The notes under the pieces were generated by a model. It did no database searches. It had not been told where the DNA came from and was given only the letters and a program-made list of their open reading frames with translations. A stretch of DNA of 41,255 nucleotides from NCBI GenBank assembly GCA_017550685.1, contig JAFZOJ010000139.1:1-41255 (forward strand). The letters run 5' to 3'. The stretch comes from Treponema sp. (GTDB lineage Bacteria; Spirochaetota; Spirochaetia; Treponematales; Treponemataceae). Below are positions 32,781-41,255 of this stretch, one piece after another. Made by a program: the position numbers and the translations under genes. The number at the start of each line of letters is the position of its first letter. Position 1 is the stretch's first letter.

Positions 32781-33776
32781 TTATTGTTGACATATAAATG
32801 TCAATTCATGTTTGTTGTAATTAAGGTGCACAATACGGGAATTGGGGATTGCGGCAAACTGGTCGATGAGGGCCCAGTCAATGGCGCCCTGCATTTTTAT
32901 GGTGCAGATCATGTGGCGGGTAAGGCCGCTGTCGAGCCAGACGTGGATCCACTCCAAAAGGCGTTCGGGATAGCAGATTACGTCGGAGAAAACCCAGTCT
33001 ACCGGGCCTATTTCCTGTGGTTTGAGGGTAAAGGCATCGTGAGCCTGGAACTTTACCAGAGGGTTTTTCATAAGCTCCGGGGCAAGCTCTGCCCTGTCTA
33101 CCGCGTGAACCTGGGAGCCGAGCCCTGCTAAAACCCAGGTCCAGCCGCCGGGACAAGCGCCTGCTTCAAAACATTTCTGGCCTGGCCCCGGAAGACCGCA
33201 TTTAAGGTAAAAATCTGCAAGAGTAAGGCTTTCCTGAATCTTAAGGTAGGCACGGCTCGGCGGATTTTCGTGATCTTCTACAAAACGGAGCGTACCTGCC
33301 GGCAGCGGAGAGGTTGTCTGAGCCGAAGCAATGAGCGTATGTTCATCTATAAGCGTATAAAGCCCCATAGGACTGTCGGGTATCTGCACGGGAAACTTGC
33401 GTTCCTTTAAATTGATGTACGGAAGCTTTTCCTGAATAAGCTGAGCGCGGCGAAAACAGGTATACTGGTACGGTGCCCAGTTGCGCTGGAGTTTTTTAAG
33501 CTCGCCTGCTGCCTCGCCGATTGATTCAAACTTTAAAATAAAGGGATTTACCATGCAGGTACGTGCCCAGTAAGGATATTTTCCGCCAGATTTGCTCAAA
33601 AATTCATTTTTATCGGGAAAATACAGAAGGTCGCCGTAGAAAGTGGACTGTCCCTCTCCGCCTGCAATGACGGGTGTAATACCAAACCTGTCTTTTAATT
33701 CTGAGATAAGAAAATCTTTTTGTTCCGGGAATGAAAGAAAAGCGATGCCGCCCAGATCTGTTCTTTGTGTACTCAT
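32781..33776 (-). CDS. RlmM-like rRNA 2'-O-methyltransferase
   Basis: 331 residues. The C-terminal half is a Rossmann methyltransferase with FEAGACPGGWTWVLAGLG (the RlmM form of the SAM motif), VDRAEL, VDWVFSDVICYPERLLEW and MICTIKMQG (catalytic Lys). The N-terminal half has a THUMP-like layout around residues 60-120 (KLQRNWAPYQYTCFRRAQLIQEKLP). RlmM methylates C2498 of 23S rRNA in E. coli; the target here is inferred. Its ATG follows the PilZ stop with no gap. Confidence 0.85.
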   Translation of the reverse strand: MSTQRTDLGGIAFLSFPEQKDFLISELKDRFGITPVIAGGEGQSTFYGDLLYFPDKNEFLSKSGGKYPYWARTCMVNPFILKFESIGEAAGELKKLQRNWAPYQYTCFRRAQLIQEKLPYINLKERKFPVQIPDSPMGLYTLIDEHTLIASAQTTSPLPAGTLRFVEDHENPPSRAYLKIQESLTLADFYLKCGLPGPGQKCFEAGACPGGWTWVLAGLGSQVHAVDRAELAPELMKNPLVKFQAHDAFTLKPQEIGPVDWVFSDVICYPERLLEWIHVWLDSGLTRHMICTIKMQGAIDWALIDQFAAIPNSRIVHLNYNKHELTFICQQ

Positions 33777-34124
33777 TTATTCATCATCATCATCGTTCAT
33801 TTCTTCAAGATAAGAAACAAACTCCCTGAGACGTGCATCATCAGGAGAATATAGAATCTGCAGCCCGACCTGTGTTACGCCCTGATTTTCGGTTACCCAC
33901 ATTGGTTTACACATAAGCTGAAGAGGAGCCTCTTCGAGCGACCGTGAAAGAGTAATCTTAATCATATATTCAGCTTCCAGATCTACAACAACTGAAACAG
34001 GGAAATGAACTTTACAGCCTGTAAGACTGATATTGTCGAGAATTCCCGGTAAAGCACACAAGTCTGTTGCAATTACACGGCCTATTTCAGGATATCTTGG
34101 GCTTCTTCTATTTTCTTCTGCCAT
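33777..34124 (-). CDS. PilZ domain protein
   Basis: 115 residues, a single PilZ domain. The c-di-GMP binding residues are present: RRSPR (RxxxR) at residues 6-10 and DNISLTG near 31-37. A strand-rich middle (VVDLEAEYMIKITLS) and an acidic Asp-rich tail (NDDDDE) complete it. Likely a c-di-GMP receptor in the cytoplasm, possibly motility-related; partner unknown. There is no ribosome site; a promoter ends 9 nt before the ATG. Confidence 0.9.
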   Translation of the reverse strand: MAEENRRSPRYPEIGRVIATDLCALPGILDNISLTGCKVHFPVSVVVDLEAEYMIKITLSRSLEEAPLQLMCKPMWVTENQGVTQVGLQILYSPDDARLREFVSYLEEMNDDDDE

Positions 34125-34133
34125 TATACATTA

Positions 34134-34162
34134 AGTATAATTTGTTTTCGGCAATATCGCAA
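34134..34162 (-). promoter_or_regulatory. PilZ-operon promoter, leaderless type
   Basis: On the minus strand: -35 TTGCGA (34157-34162), 17 bp spacer, -10 TATACT (34134-34139), then 9 nt to the ATG at 34124. It sits in the 43 bp gap after the giant surface-protein gene. Confidence 0.6.
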
Positions 34163-34167
34163 GTTAA

Positions 34168-37100
34168 TTATTCTTTTACAACAAGAACCTTTCGGGTTTC
34201 GTCAATTCCTTCGGCCATAACACGGATAAAGTACATTCCGCGGGCTACAGGCTTGCCGTTTCGGTTGCTTCCGTCCCAAGAATAGTAGTGTTCACCGCTA
34301 GAAGTTACTCCACGGGCAAGATAATCAACAATATTTCCGTCCAGAGTCATTACCAGAACCTTAAGATTTGATTCTTCCGGCAAATCTACGCGCAAAACTA
34401 CCTTTTCTCCAACCGCAGAATTAATAACATTGTTCAAAATTGTTACACCACCACGCTGAGCAACAATACTCTTTAAGCGGAATGACCACAAATCAAGCGA
34501 CATAAAGTTATCTTCTTCTGTCTGACGCAATGCAAAAAGCGGCATTTTTGTAGAGGTTGTCAGATAATTTTTATCTATGTTGATATCCAGCTCAGGTGCA
34601 TGGGTAATTGTTACAGGACTTCCGTCTGCGTTGGTTATACCAAATATAAAGCTTACCTGATCTCCGGCCTTCCACAAATCTGTAATTGCCGAATCCAGAT
34701 CAAAGATAAAGCGTTTTGATTTACCGTTGAGCAGGGTTCCTGTATTCTGAGAATATTTTGTATTGTTCTTTTCTGCCAGAGAAGTAAATACCGGTGCCAT
34801 AATATCAGGCAGCCAGATTCTCCACGGAGTTGTAAATTCAAAGTCCTTGTTAGCCTGTGTCGAAACAGATTTTTCATCAGGATGATTTGCAAGGTAAATC
34901 TTTACGTTTGCAGCAGAAACTGTATCGGCAACAATTGCAACGGTATGACCTGCAGGAAGAGTACCATAGTTAGTCTGAGTGCGGTTCCAGTCGTGAACGG
35001 CCCAGCTTTCTGTATCTACATCATCAGAATTATCCTTGTGCCAAAGTCCACCCGAAATTATTGTACCGTCACCTTCGGTCATAGAAGAATCGTAAGCATA
35101 AAGCGGATTTACTTCTCCAACTGCAAAATCACTGAGTGCGTGTGCCGTATACATCTGGATTGTATTTCCGTTTTCATCCTGAATAAAGGTAATACGCGAA
35201 TTCTGATGGCGTGTAAACAAGTCTGTAGACAATTCACCATACTTTTCTACATAAACAACACGGAGGTAATACTTTGTAAGGTCTTCAAGCTTAACTGCCC
35301 GGTTAAGCTTCATTCTGATATGTGTAAAGGCAGAATCGTTTGAATTCTTTTCTACCCAAACCTTTGCAGGAACAGAAGTATTAATGCTTAAGTCTACAGA
35401 GGCCGCATCATTATGAGGAGCACCTGTATTATCAATTGTAATTATGTCAAAGCACTGTGTAATGAGCGAGTTGAAATTCTCTGTAATATCAACCTTATCA
35501 CCCGTAGTATTATCAAGGAATTCGAGCTTATCGCTGTCTATACAAAGCTCCTTAACAAAGACAACTTCTACTTCGTCCCTGCCTATAGGGCTTATTGTCA
35601 TGTCAATTCCAGGAGGAGTTCGGTCAATTGTAGAAACAGTCTTTGCACGCAGACGGTTTCCTGCAAGGTCCGTAATAAAGCCGACAGTATCATCATAATG
35701 AACTGTGAACGAAGTCTTTAGATCATAAGAGTTTCCTGTCAGAGGAAGAGCAAAATACAAGCCTTCCGGATCCTGAGCAGCACGGCGCGGCAATGAAGTA
35801 CCGGTAAAGATGAGAGAAGAAGCTCCTCCATAAACATAAATACTTGTGTCGAACGAGGTTGTAGCTGCCGATGAACCTACACCATACTTAAATGCCGCAG
35901 CAGAATTCTGAACTGTGCTGTAGCGGAGTCCTCCCGAAGTACGGTATGCATCAGTTGCAAACGGACGAGAGCCACCAAAAATATCGGCCGCATAGGTATT
36001 ATGAGACAACAGGAAGGAGTCGGTCTTATCTTCGCTTGTATCAGGGTCGCCACACCAGCCTACTTCAGTAAACCAGGTAGGAGCATCGGTGTCATTAAAA
36101 TCAGGAGTATTGTCGTAAACATGGAATTCTATACGGTCCAGAGAAGAACCGACACCACCCGGGGTACTTCCAATTGCTTCTGACTGATAATTTGTATTAA
36201 ATTTGGCTTGAGTCCAAGGAGTATTCTGGCTGTTCTGGCGGATGATTGCAAATATTGGTTCTGAAATATCCCATTTGCCATACAATCCCTGTGTTGTACT
36301 GTCTACTGTTGGAATTGTATTGCTGTCATCGTGAGCATATTTTTCCTGAGCGTTTCCATCCAGATCTTTTACCAGCAGGTTTTTGTTGTCTGCATCTACC
36401 AGGAAGGTAACCTGACCGTTTGGCAGTTCTGCTTGTTCAATATAACCAGGCCACTTTTTATATGTATAGCCGCTGTTATCTGTTACAGTTCCGTTTGTAT
36501 AACCCGCAATAGAAATACTGATTGAATAAGCATCTCTTCGGTAAAGTGAGTTTACATATTTATCGGTTGAACCTTTGTTACCGGTATGAATAAGACCACC
36601 GTCAATTTGTCCAAGCCCCTTGAACTTGAGTGGGCCTTCTGTTGTTATATCACCGATTAATGCACCAAAGTCATCTGTTACCTGAATATTCTGATCTGCA
36701 TCAGCAGGGTCAGCCGGAATTGTATTCAACGCAGTATAAGTTAGACTTGCAGAATCATCAAATTTTACCGGCTCTGAATAACGGAATTCTATAAAGTTGT
36801 GAGAGTCTATTGATTTTACATTTGCCTCGTCGTTAGAAGCAGTATGCAGTTCCTGACCGGTGCGTACACTGTAAAGGACAGGGCCGGTTTTGTCGAGGAC
36901 ATCGTGTGTGTCGCCAGTCTCTCCGTATGCATGAGAAGTAGTTGTAGTTCGTGTACTGTAATTAGTCAGGCGTTTGCCCCATTTATTTGTAATGATGTAA
37001 TTTACATTATTTACAGTTCCTGCCGCGGTTGCAGTAAGTGAGCGCGGAATATCCAGATATGGAACAGAGGTCTTTTTGTTACCGTGTCTGTCTGTACTAT

Positions 37101-40100
37101 CGGTTGTACCTGGAGTTTTTCCGGTTGCGTCGGTGTTCCAGGTGTCAGGTGCCAGAAGGTAAAGGATGTATTTTCCATCTGTCAGATTAACATCAACGTT
37201 TTCAATTTTATCATCATCCTGACAATCCGGCTGCGAATAAATACCGGAGAAAGAAGTCTGAGCATTTGTTGTTCCCTTATAGGTCAGATATGCGATTGAA
37301 TCATTTACTTCATTATAAAGGTTTCTTACAGGAGCATTAAACTCTACATATACGGCATTATCGCGGACTGTATAAGCAGCAGTTATTTCAAAGTCTGCAA
37401 AATTCCAGTTAGCGTTACCTGTGCTGTCAGTACAATTATAGGCAACAATTTTGGCATCTGCAGTATCATCAACTGCGGTATTAGTAGATTGCCAGCAGGA
37501 AACCTTACAATTTTTTGCGGTTGTATTTATTGCCTCTGCAAAGCCCTGAGCAGCATCACAGATTTTTGGCAGTTGAATGTACCAGGCATTGTTGCCCTGC
37601 AGGGATGTTCCGTTTGCGTAGAAGTTTTTGCCGACTTTTATGGTTGCATCTGCATTGGCAGTAAGAGTGCCTGACAAAGAAGCGGCAGCAGGGAAAGTTC
37701 CGGTGAATTGAGGGGCTGACAGTCTTGTCTGATTGTATGCAAATACACCCGAGATGCCTGTTGGAGAATCCGGATCGTTGTCAATGTTGTATCCGCTTCC
37801 AAGAATAATTACATCGCCGGTAGTTTCGAGTTTTCCGCCAAAGGTGTAATTACCGGAATAAAGAACAAAGTTTGTACACTTTATAAGGTTTGCAGCAGGG
37901 CAAGAAAGCTCGTATGAAGTGTCGGTTGTGCCCTGGAAAATTGCGTCTGAGACAAAGGTTGCATTTCCGTTTCCTTTAAAGCTTGCAAGGAAGTTTGTTG
38001 CTGCAGTTCCGTTGTTTACAAAGCTGCTATTATACTGTGCGTTTCCGTTAAAGGTTACGGCATTGGCAGCTGCATCAAGAGTTACAGAATTACAATTAAA
38101 GTTGGCCGCAAAACTCAAAGTTGTTTTGGCTTTGAGGGAAATATTTCCTGCAGCTACAGAAGTGCTTCCAATTGTAATTGTATCGTTAAATTCATTCTGC
38201 GTATTTTGTGCAGTCAGGTTTGTACCGGCTCCAGAAACCAGAACCGTTCCAAAAATATTTGAACTGTCGAACGTTATATTTTGTGATGCACCGCTAGAGG
38301 TTAAATCTGTAATGTTATTTGAACCGGTAACACTTACAGTCTGTGAAGCGGTTGGGAATACAATTTTATTAAAGATGTTTTTACCGCCGATTGTGATTGA
38401 TGCATTAGTAAATGTAATCTGCGATGAAGTGGCGGCAGTAAATCCGTCTGAGGTTGTTGTGTTGGACCAGGTGGTTCCGTCTACAAAGAAACTCGAGGTT
38501 GTAGAAACTTTTGCAGGAGTTGCAACAGTTATATTATAAAAATGAGTTGAACCGTCGGCCTTTGTTGTAAGGGATTGTGCAGTTCCATTTCCATTAAACT
38601 GGACGGTTCCGCCTGAATGAGTAAAGGTTGTACCGGATAAATTTACGTCTGCTTTGAATGTGGTTGCACCCGAGCTTGCAGTCATGCTGCTTCCCGTGCC
38701 GGAATATGCCTTTTCAAAGGTAAGGGTCTTTCCATTTGTGGTGTCGCCTGTAATTGTGCCGCTTGTATTTGTAAAGGTTCCTTTGAAAGTTGAGTCGCCT
38801 GCACAGGTGATTGACTTGTTGTTTATGACAGCAGGATGGACTTCAATTCCATCCTTAAGCGTGAACAGCGTTGTGTTACCTGCAAATGTAAGTGTCTGAG
38901 AACTTCCTGTGATTGAACCTACTGTAAGCTTTAAGGCTGCTGCGTTTGAAGAACTTATTTCTACAGACTGTATAAGTTCAAGCGTACCAAGTGAAATTTC
39001 TGCTTCGTTAGATGCCGCGATTGAAGAAATGAGCTTTGGAGCGTTTATCTTGAGTGTCCTGCTGCCACCAGATTCTGTAATGTTAGAGCCGAAAGCCATC
39101 TGTGTTGCTTCAAGCTGTGGGCTCTGGTAAAGGGTTACGGTTCCTTTATAAGTCTGAGTACCTGTTGTTGTAATTTGTGTACAGTATATTTGAGCAGCAT
39201 CCGTTGTAAGGGCTTTAAGGTTTGTAACTGTACCATCAAATCTCGAGTCCGCAGATGAAACAGTCAGACTGTGTGTTCCATCTCCTGTTACGGTTGATTT
39301 GAAATAAACCATTTTATCTGTACCGGTTGAAGAAAGAACAGTATCTGCATTTATTACAACTGGTCCGCCGTAAGTCTGGTCCCCGGATGACTTAATTGAG
39401 GCATTTTTTATTGTAATTGTTCCGCTTGCAGTAACATTGATATCACCACTTACATTAATAGCCCTGTCAAATACAAGGTTTTCATACTGCTTACTGTCAG
39501 TACCTGCCCCATTGTCACCATCCCATGGAAGAACAGTCGTTGGATCTCCAGTTCCAGTGTATTCCACAGTAGAGCCAGGGCCATTAATCATTTTAGCTTC
39601 TATAGTCTGATCTGTTTTACCTATAAGCTTTAGTGTTCCATTATTGGTGATAGTTCCTGCTTTAAGATTATTATCTCTTAGATCGAAATTTGCCTCTGTT
39701 ATGGTATCAGTACCGGCTCCTATTTCTATAGAACCAGGATATGTATCAGACTGCCAGATATCAAGATTCTGATTGATGATTATTGGATAAGATGGTTTTC
39801 CTTTTAAAATTTTAATATTTGAACCTTTTCCAGGTACAGATGGCGGATCCCAGTTTGTAGCGGTATTCCAGTCTGTTTTATTACCGGATTCACTTCCCTT
39901 CCATTCATAAACTTGATTCGGGAAATTCCACCTGACGTTGCCACCATAGTCTTTACTGTGTAAAGCAGTAAGGAAATAAGATGAATCGTTATTCTCAGAG
40001 TTATAAACCTTTATATATTTAATATCATGATTATGTGTTGCATCTATTGCATATGTACAATAAATTTCCCAGGTACCGCTACTTGTTAATGTAAGAAGAT

Positions 40101-41255
40101 GTTCATCAGTACCTGTAAGTGTAAGAATTCCATTTATAGTCTGTTTTTTACCTGCCTCAAAAGTAATTGTTTTGTCACTCAGGCCACTGGCTGTAAAATT
40201 ATTATATGAGTTATTGCCGTTTATTACGGCATAATTTTTCAATACAAAATTATAGAATGTGGCAGGACCTGTAACAGTTGCAGAGCCACTTGTAGGATTT
40301 ATTACTACTATTCCACCAGATGCAGTAAAGCCTGAAGCAGAAGATAAATTAAGGTCGCCGTTAAATTCAGTTGTTCCAGAGCTTAGCGTAAGGGAGCCGC
40401 TGCCGGAATAATTATTTTTAAAGGTAGCTTCCCCTGCACAGGTAATAGACTTGTTATTTTCAAAAGTTGGCTCAACTATAATTCCATCCTTAAGGGTGAA
40501 CATACTTGTGTTTCCGGCAAAGGTAAGGGACTTGTCACTTCCTGTAATCGAACCAACCGTAAGCTTTAATCCGGCTGCGTTTGAAGAACTGATTTCAACA
40601 TCCTGTAGAAGCTCAAGTGTACCGAGTGAAATTTCTGCTTCGCCAGATACCGCGATTGAAGAAATGAGCTTTGGAGAATTTATCTTGAGTGTTTTACTAG
40701 TAGCAGAGTCTGTAATGTTAGAGCCGAAAGCAATTTGTGTTGCTTCAAGCTGTGGGCTCTGGTAAAGGGTTACGGTTCCGTTATAAGTCTGAGTTCCTGT
40801 AGTTGTAATTTGTGTACAGTATATGTCTGCAGCTTCAGTTTGCAGAGTTCCCTCTGAACTGATATTTGCATTTGTATTAAAGGTTGCAGTTGCGTCAGTT
40901 TCAAGGGAAGTAAGCTTTGTTATTGCGCCGTCAAATTCAGAATCTGCAGCTGTAACTTTAAGGCTGTGTGTGTCGTCACCGGTTACTGTAGATTTGAAAT
41001 GAATTGTATTTCCTGCAGCTGAAGAAAGAACAGTATCTGCATTTATTACAACTGGTCCGCCGTAAGTCTGATTACCAGAAGTACTAACTGACGCACAGTT
41101 GATTGTTGTAGCAGCAGTAGTAAGTTCTGCAAGGTTTGAAACATTGCCATTAAACTGAACAGCCGCTGTAGAAAGTGTAAGTTTTTCTGTTCCGGCAGTA
41201 CCGGCAACTGTTCCGCCAAATAATATTGTACTACCGTTGTTTGCCTTAAAGGTTG
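34168..41255 (-). CDS. Giant repeat-rich surface protein, 5' end missing
   Basis: At least 2362 codons, open to the right edge; a Met at 40503 is internal, because the upstream frame continues with homologous sequence (FAGNTS before it, FAGNTT in the second copy). The N-terminal half is Ser/Thr/Asn-rich beta-helix-like repeats (for example GTQTYNGTVTLYQSPQLEATQ) present in two long copies. A WKGSESGNKTDWNTATNWDPPSVPG segment resembles the WTG...W...NW motif before such beta-helices. The middle has Ig-like domains with calcium-loop Asp clusters (DFNDTDAPTW). The C-terminal 70 residues (LKVLVMTLDGNIVDYL...YYSWDGSNRNGKPVARGMYFIRV) are a FlgD-type Ig domain like those in secreted sorting domains. 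Likely exported and surface-attached; signal peptide lies outside the window. Confidence 0.85.
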   Translation of the reverse strand, partial: TFKANNGSTILFGGTVAGTAGTEKLTLSTAAVQFNGNVSNLAELTTAATTINCASVSTSGNQTYGGPVVINADTVLSSAAGNTIHFKSTVTGDDTHSLKVTAADSEFDGAITKLTSLETDATATFNTNANISSEGTLQTEAADIYCTQITTTGTQTYNGTVTLYQSPQLEATQIAFGSNITDSATSKTLKINSPKLISSIAVSGEAEISLGTLELLQDVEISSSNAAGLKLTVGSITGSDKSLTFAGNTSMFTLKDGIIVEPTFENNKSITCAGEATFKNNYSGSGSLTLSSGTTEFNGDLNLSSASGFTASGGIVVINPTSGSATVTGPATFYNFVLKNYAVINGNNSYNNFTASGLSDKTITFEAGKKQTINGILTLTGTDEHLLTLTSSGTWEIYCTYAIDATHNHDIKYIKVYNSENNDSSYFLTALHSKDYGGNVRWNFPNQVYEWKGSESGNKTDWNTATNWDPPSVPGKGSNIKILKGKPSYPIIINQNLDIWQSDTYPGSIEIGAGTDTITEANFDLRDNNLKAGTITNNGTLKLIGKTDQTIEAKMINGPGSTVEYTGTGDPTTVLPWDGDNGAGTDSKQYENLVFDRAINVSGDINVTASGTITIKNASIKSSGDQTYGGPVVINADTVLSSTGTDKMVYFKSTVTGDGTHSLTVSSADSRFDGTVTNLKALTTDAAQIYCTQITTTGTQTYKGTVTLYQSPQLEATQMAFGSNITESGGSRTLKINAPKLISSIAASNEAEISLGTLELIQSVEISSSNAAALKLTVGSITGSSQTLTFAGNTTLFTLKDGIEVHPAVINNKSITCAGDSTFKGTFTNTSGTITGDTTNGKTLTFEKAYSGTGSSMTASSGATTFKADVNLSGTTFTHSGGTVQFNGNGTAQSLTTKADGSTHFYNITVATPAKVSTTSSFFVDGTTWSNTTTSDGFTAATSSQITFTNASITIGGKNIFNKIVFPTASQTVSVTGSNNITDLTSSGASQNITFDSSNIFGTVLVSGAGTNLTAQNTQNEFNDTITIGSTSVAAGNISLKAKTTLSFAANFNCNSVTLDAAANAVTFNGNAQYNSSFVNNGTAATNFLASFKGNGNATFVSDAIFQGTTDTSYELSCPAANLIKCTNFVLYSGNYTFGGKLETTGDVIILGSGYNIDNDPDSPTGISGVFAYNQTRLSAPQFTGTFPAAASLSGTLTANADATIKVGKNFYANGTSLQGNNAWYIQLPKICDAAQGFAEAINTTAKNCKVSCWQSTNTAVDDTADAKIVAYNCTDSTGNANWNFADFEITAAYTVRDNAVYVEFNAPVRNLYNEVNDSIAYLTYKGTTNAQTSFSGIYSQPDCQDDDKIENVDVNLTDGKYILYLLAPDTWNTDATGKTPGTTDSTDRHGNKKTSVPYLDIPRSLTATAAGTVNNVNYIITNKWGKRLTNYSTRTTTTSHAYGETGDTHDVLDKTGPVLYSVRTGQELHTASNDEANVKSIDSHNFIEFRYSEPVKFDDSASLTYTALNTIPADPADADQNIQVTDDFGALIGDITTEGPLKFKGLGQIDGGLIHTGNKGSTDKYVNSLYRRDAYSISISIAGYTNGTVTDNSGYTYKKWPGYIEQAELPNGQVTFLVDADNKNLLVKDLDGNAQEKYAHDDSNTIPTVDSTTQGLYGKWDISEPIFAIIRQNSQNTPWTQAKFNTNYQSEAIGSTPGGVGSSLDRIEFHVYDNTPDFNDTDAPTWFTEVGWCGDPDTSEDKTDSFLLSHNTYAADIFGGSRPFATDAYRTSGGLRYSTVQNSAAAFKYGVGSSAATTSFDTSIYVYGGASSLIFTGTSLPRRAAQDPEGLYFALPLTGNSYDLKTSFTVHYDDTVGFITDLAGNRLRAKTVSTIDRTPPGIDMTISPIGRDEVEVVFVKELCIDSDKLEFLDNTTGDKVDITENFNSLITQCFDIITIDNTGAPHNDAASVDLSINTSVPAKVWVEKNSNDSAFTHIRMKLNRAVKLEDLTKYYLRVVYVEKYGELSTDLFTRHQNSRITFIQDENGNTIQMYTAHALSDFAVGEVNPLYAYDSSMTEGDGTIISGGLWHKDNSDDVDTESWAVHDWNRTQTNYGTLPAGHTVAIVADTVSAANVKIYLANHPDEKSVSTQANKDFEFTTPWRIWLPDIMAPVFTSLAEKNNTKYSQNTGTLLNGKSKRFIFDLDSAITDLWKAGDQVSFIFGITNADGSPVTITHAPELDINIDKNYLTTSTKMPLFALRQTEEDNFMSLDLWSFRLKSIVAQRGGVTILNNVINSAVGEKVVLRVDLPEESNLKVLVMTLDGNIVDYLARGVTSSGEHYYSWDGSNRNGKPVARGMYFIRVMAEGIDETRKVLVVKE
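38786..39380 (-). repeat. Long internal direct repeat, copy 2
   Basis: About 600 bp, closely similar to 40425-41072; the stretch CTTCAAGCTGTGGGCTCTGG and neighbours are identical. Lacks a segment of roughly 20 codons found in copy 1. Weaker similarity continues for several hundred bases beyond 38786. Confidence 0.8.
40425..41072 (-). repeat. Long internal direct repeat, copy 1
   Basis: About 650 bp, offset roughly 1.69 kb from copy 2. Contains an extra FNTNISSEGTLQTE segment. Both copies encode the same order of beta strands. Confidence 0.8.

Noticed and set aside
40501..40503. ATG at 40503 as the start of the giant surface protein
   Set aside because: The frame stays open to the window edge and encodes sequence homologous to the second internal repeat, where the same position is Leu.
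38909..40765. Plus-strand ORFs at 38909-39130 and 40451-40765 with nearly identical products
   Set aside because: They are antisense shadows of the two internal repeat copies, which explains the similarity.
1..41255. tRNA, rRNA or insertion-sequence transposase genes
   Set aside because: No cloverleaf with a CCA-type end, rRNA signature or transposase-like ORF was recognised in any gap or frame by eye.

Overview
The window looks like a chromosome segment of a Treponema-type spirochaete, probably a gut or rumen species. Pointers are an alanyl-tRNA synthetase of only 625 residues that lacks the usual C-terminal domain (typical of spirochaetes), many signal-peptidase-II lipoproteins, a TAXI-type TRAP transporter, a FeFe-hydrogenase type NADH module, a secreted GH5 cellulase and very large beta-rich surface proteins. 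Species assignment is inference; no rRNA, tRNA, CRISPR array, prophage or intact insertion sequence was seen.

Layout. 1-954 (minus): an HndA/NuoE-like subunit followed by the start of an HndC/NuoF-like subunit, cut by the window edge. 1085-6532 (minus): a YD-repeat lipoprotein and a ~1400-residue fibronectin-III lipoprotein whose signal peptide is broken by a poly-G tract. 6615-9452 (minus): the classical dnaX-ybaB-recR replication/repair operon. 9467-11865 (minus): an ArsR/SmtB repressor and a Zn/Cd P-type ATPase with tandem operators over the promoter. 11965-15044: a small divergent ORF, a large lipoprotein and a PfkB sugar kinase. 15180-19396 (plus): TAXI binding protein, DUF1850 protein, fused TRAP permease and an exported protein. 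19406-20766: an SDR oxidoreductase and a solitary groES. 20747-26107 (minus): alaS, SurA-like chaperone, nusB and a TPR lipoprotein. 26438-30886 (plus): a membrane-anchored protein, a GH5 lipoprotein cellulase and ilvC. 30920-34124 (minus): PilZ protein, RlmM-like and RlmE rRNA 2'-O-methyltransferases and a LysM/M23 peptidase. 34168 to the right edge (minus): the 3' 7 kb of a giant repeat-rich surface protein gene with a FlgD-like C-terminal domain.

Three themes run through the window. (1) Short palindromic repeats of several families lie between genes; one lies in frame inside alaS and one supplies a start codon. Two larger nested inverted repeats (about 135-180 bp) resemble MITEs or structured RNAs. 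(2) At least five and perhaps seven genes have no Shine-Dalgarno but have a good -10 box 6-9 nt before the ATG, which suggests leaderless mRNAs. (3) The surface-protein genes carry features expected of variation: a G10 homopolymer in a signal peptide and long internal direct repeats.
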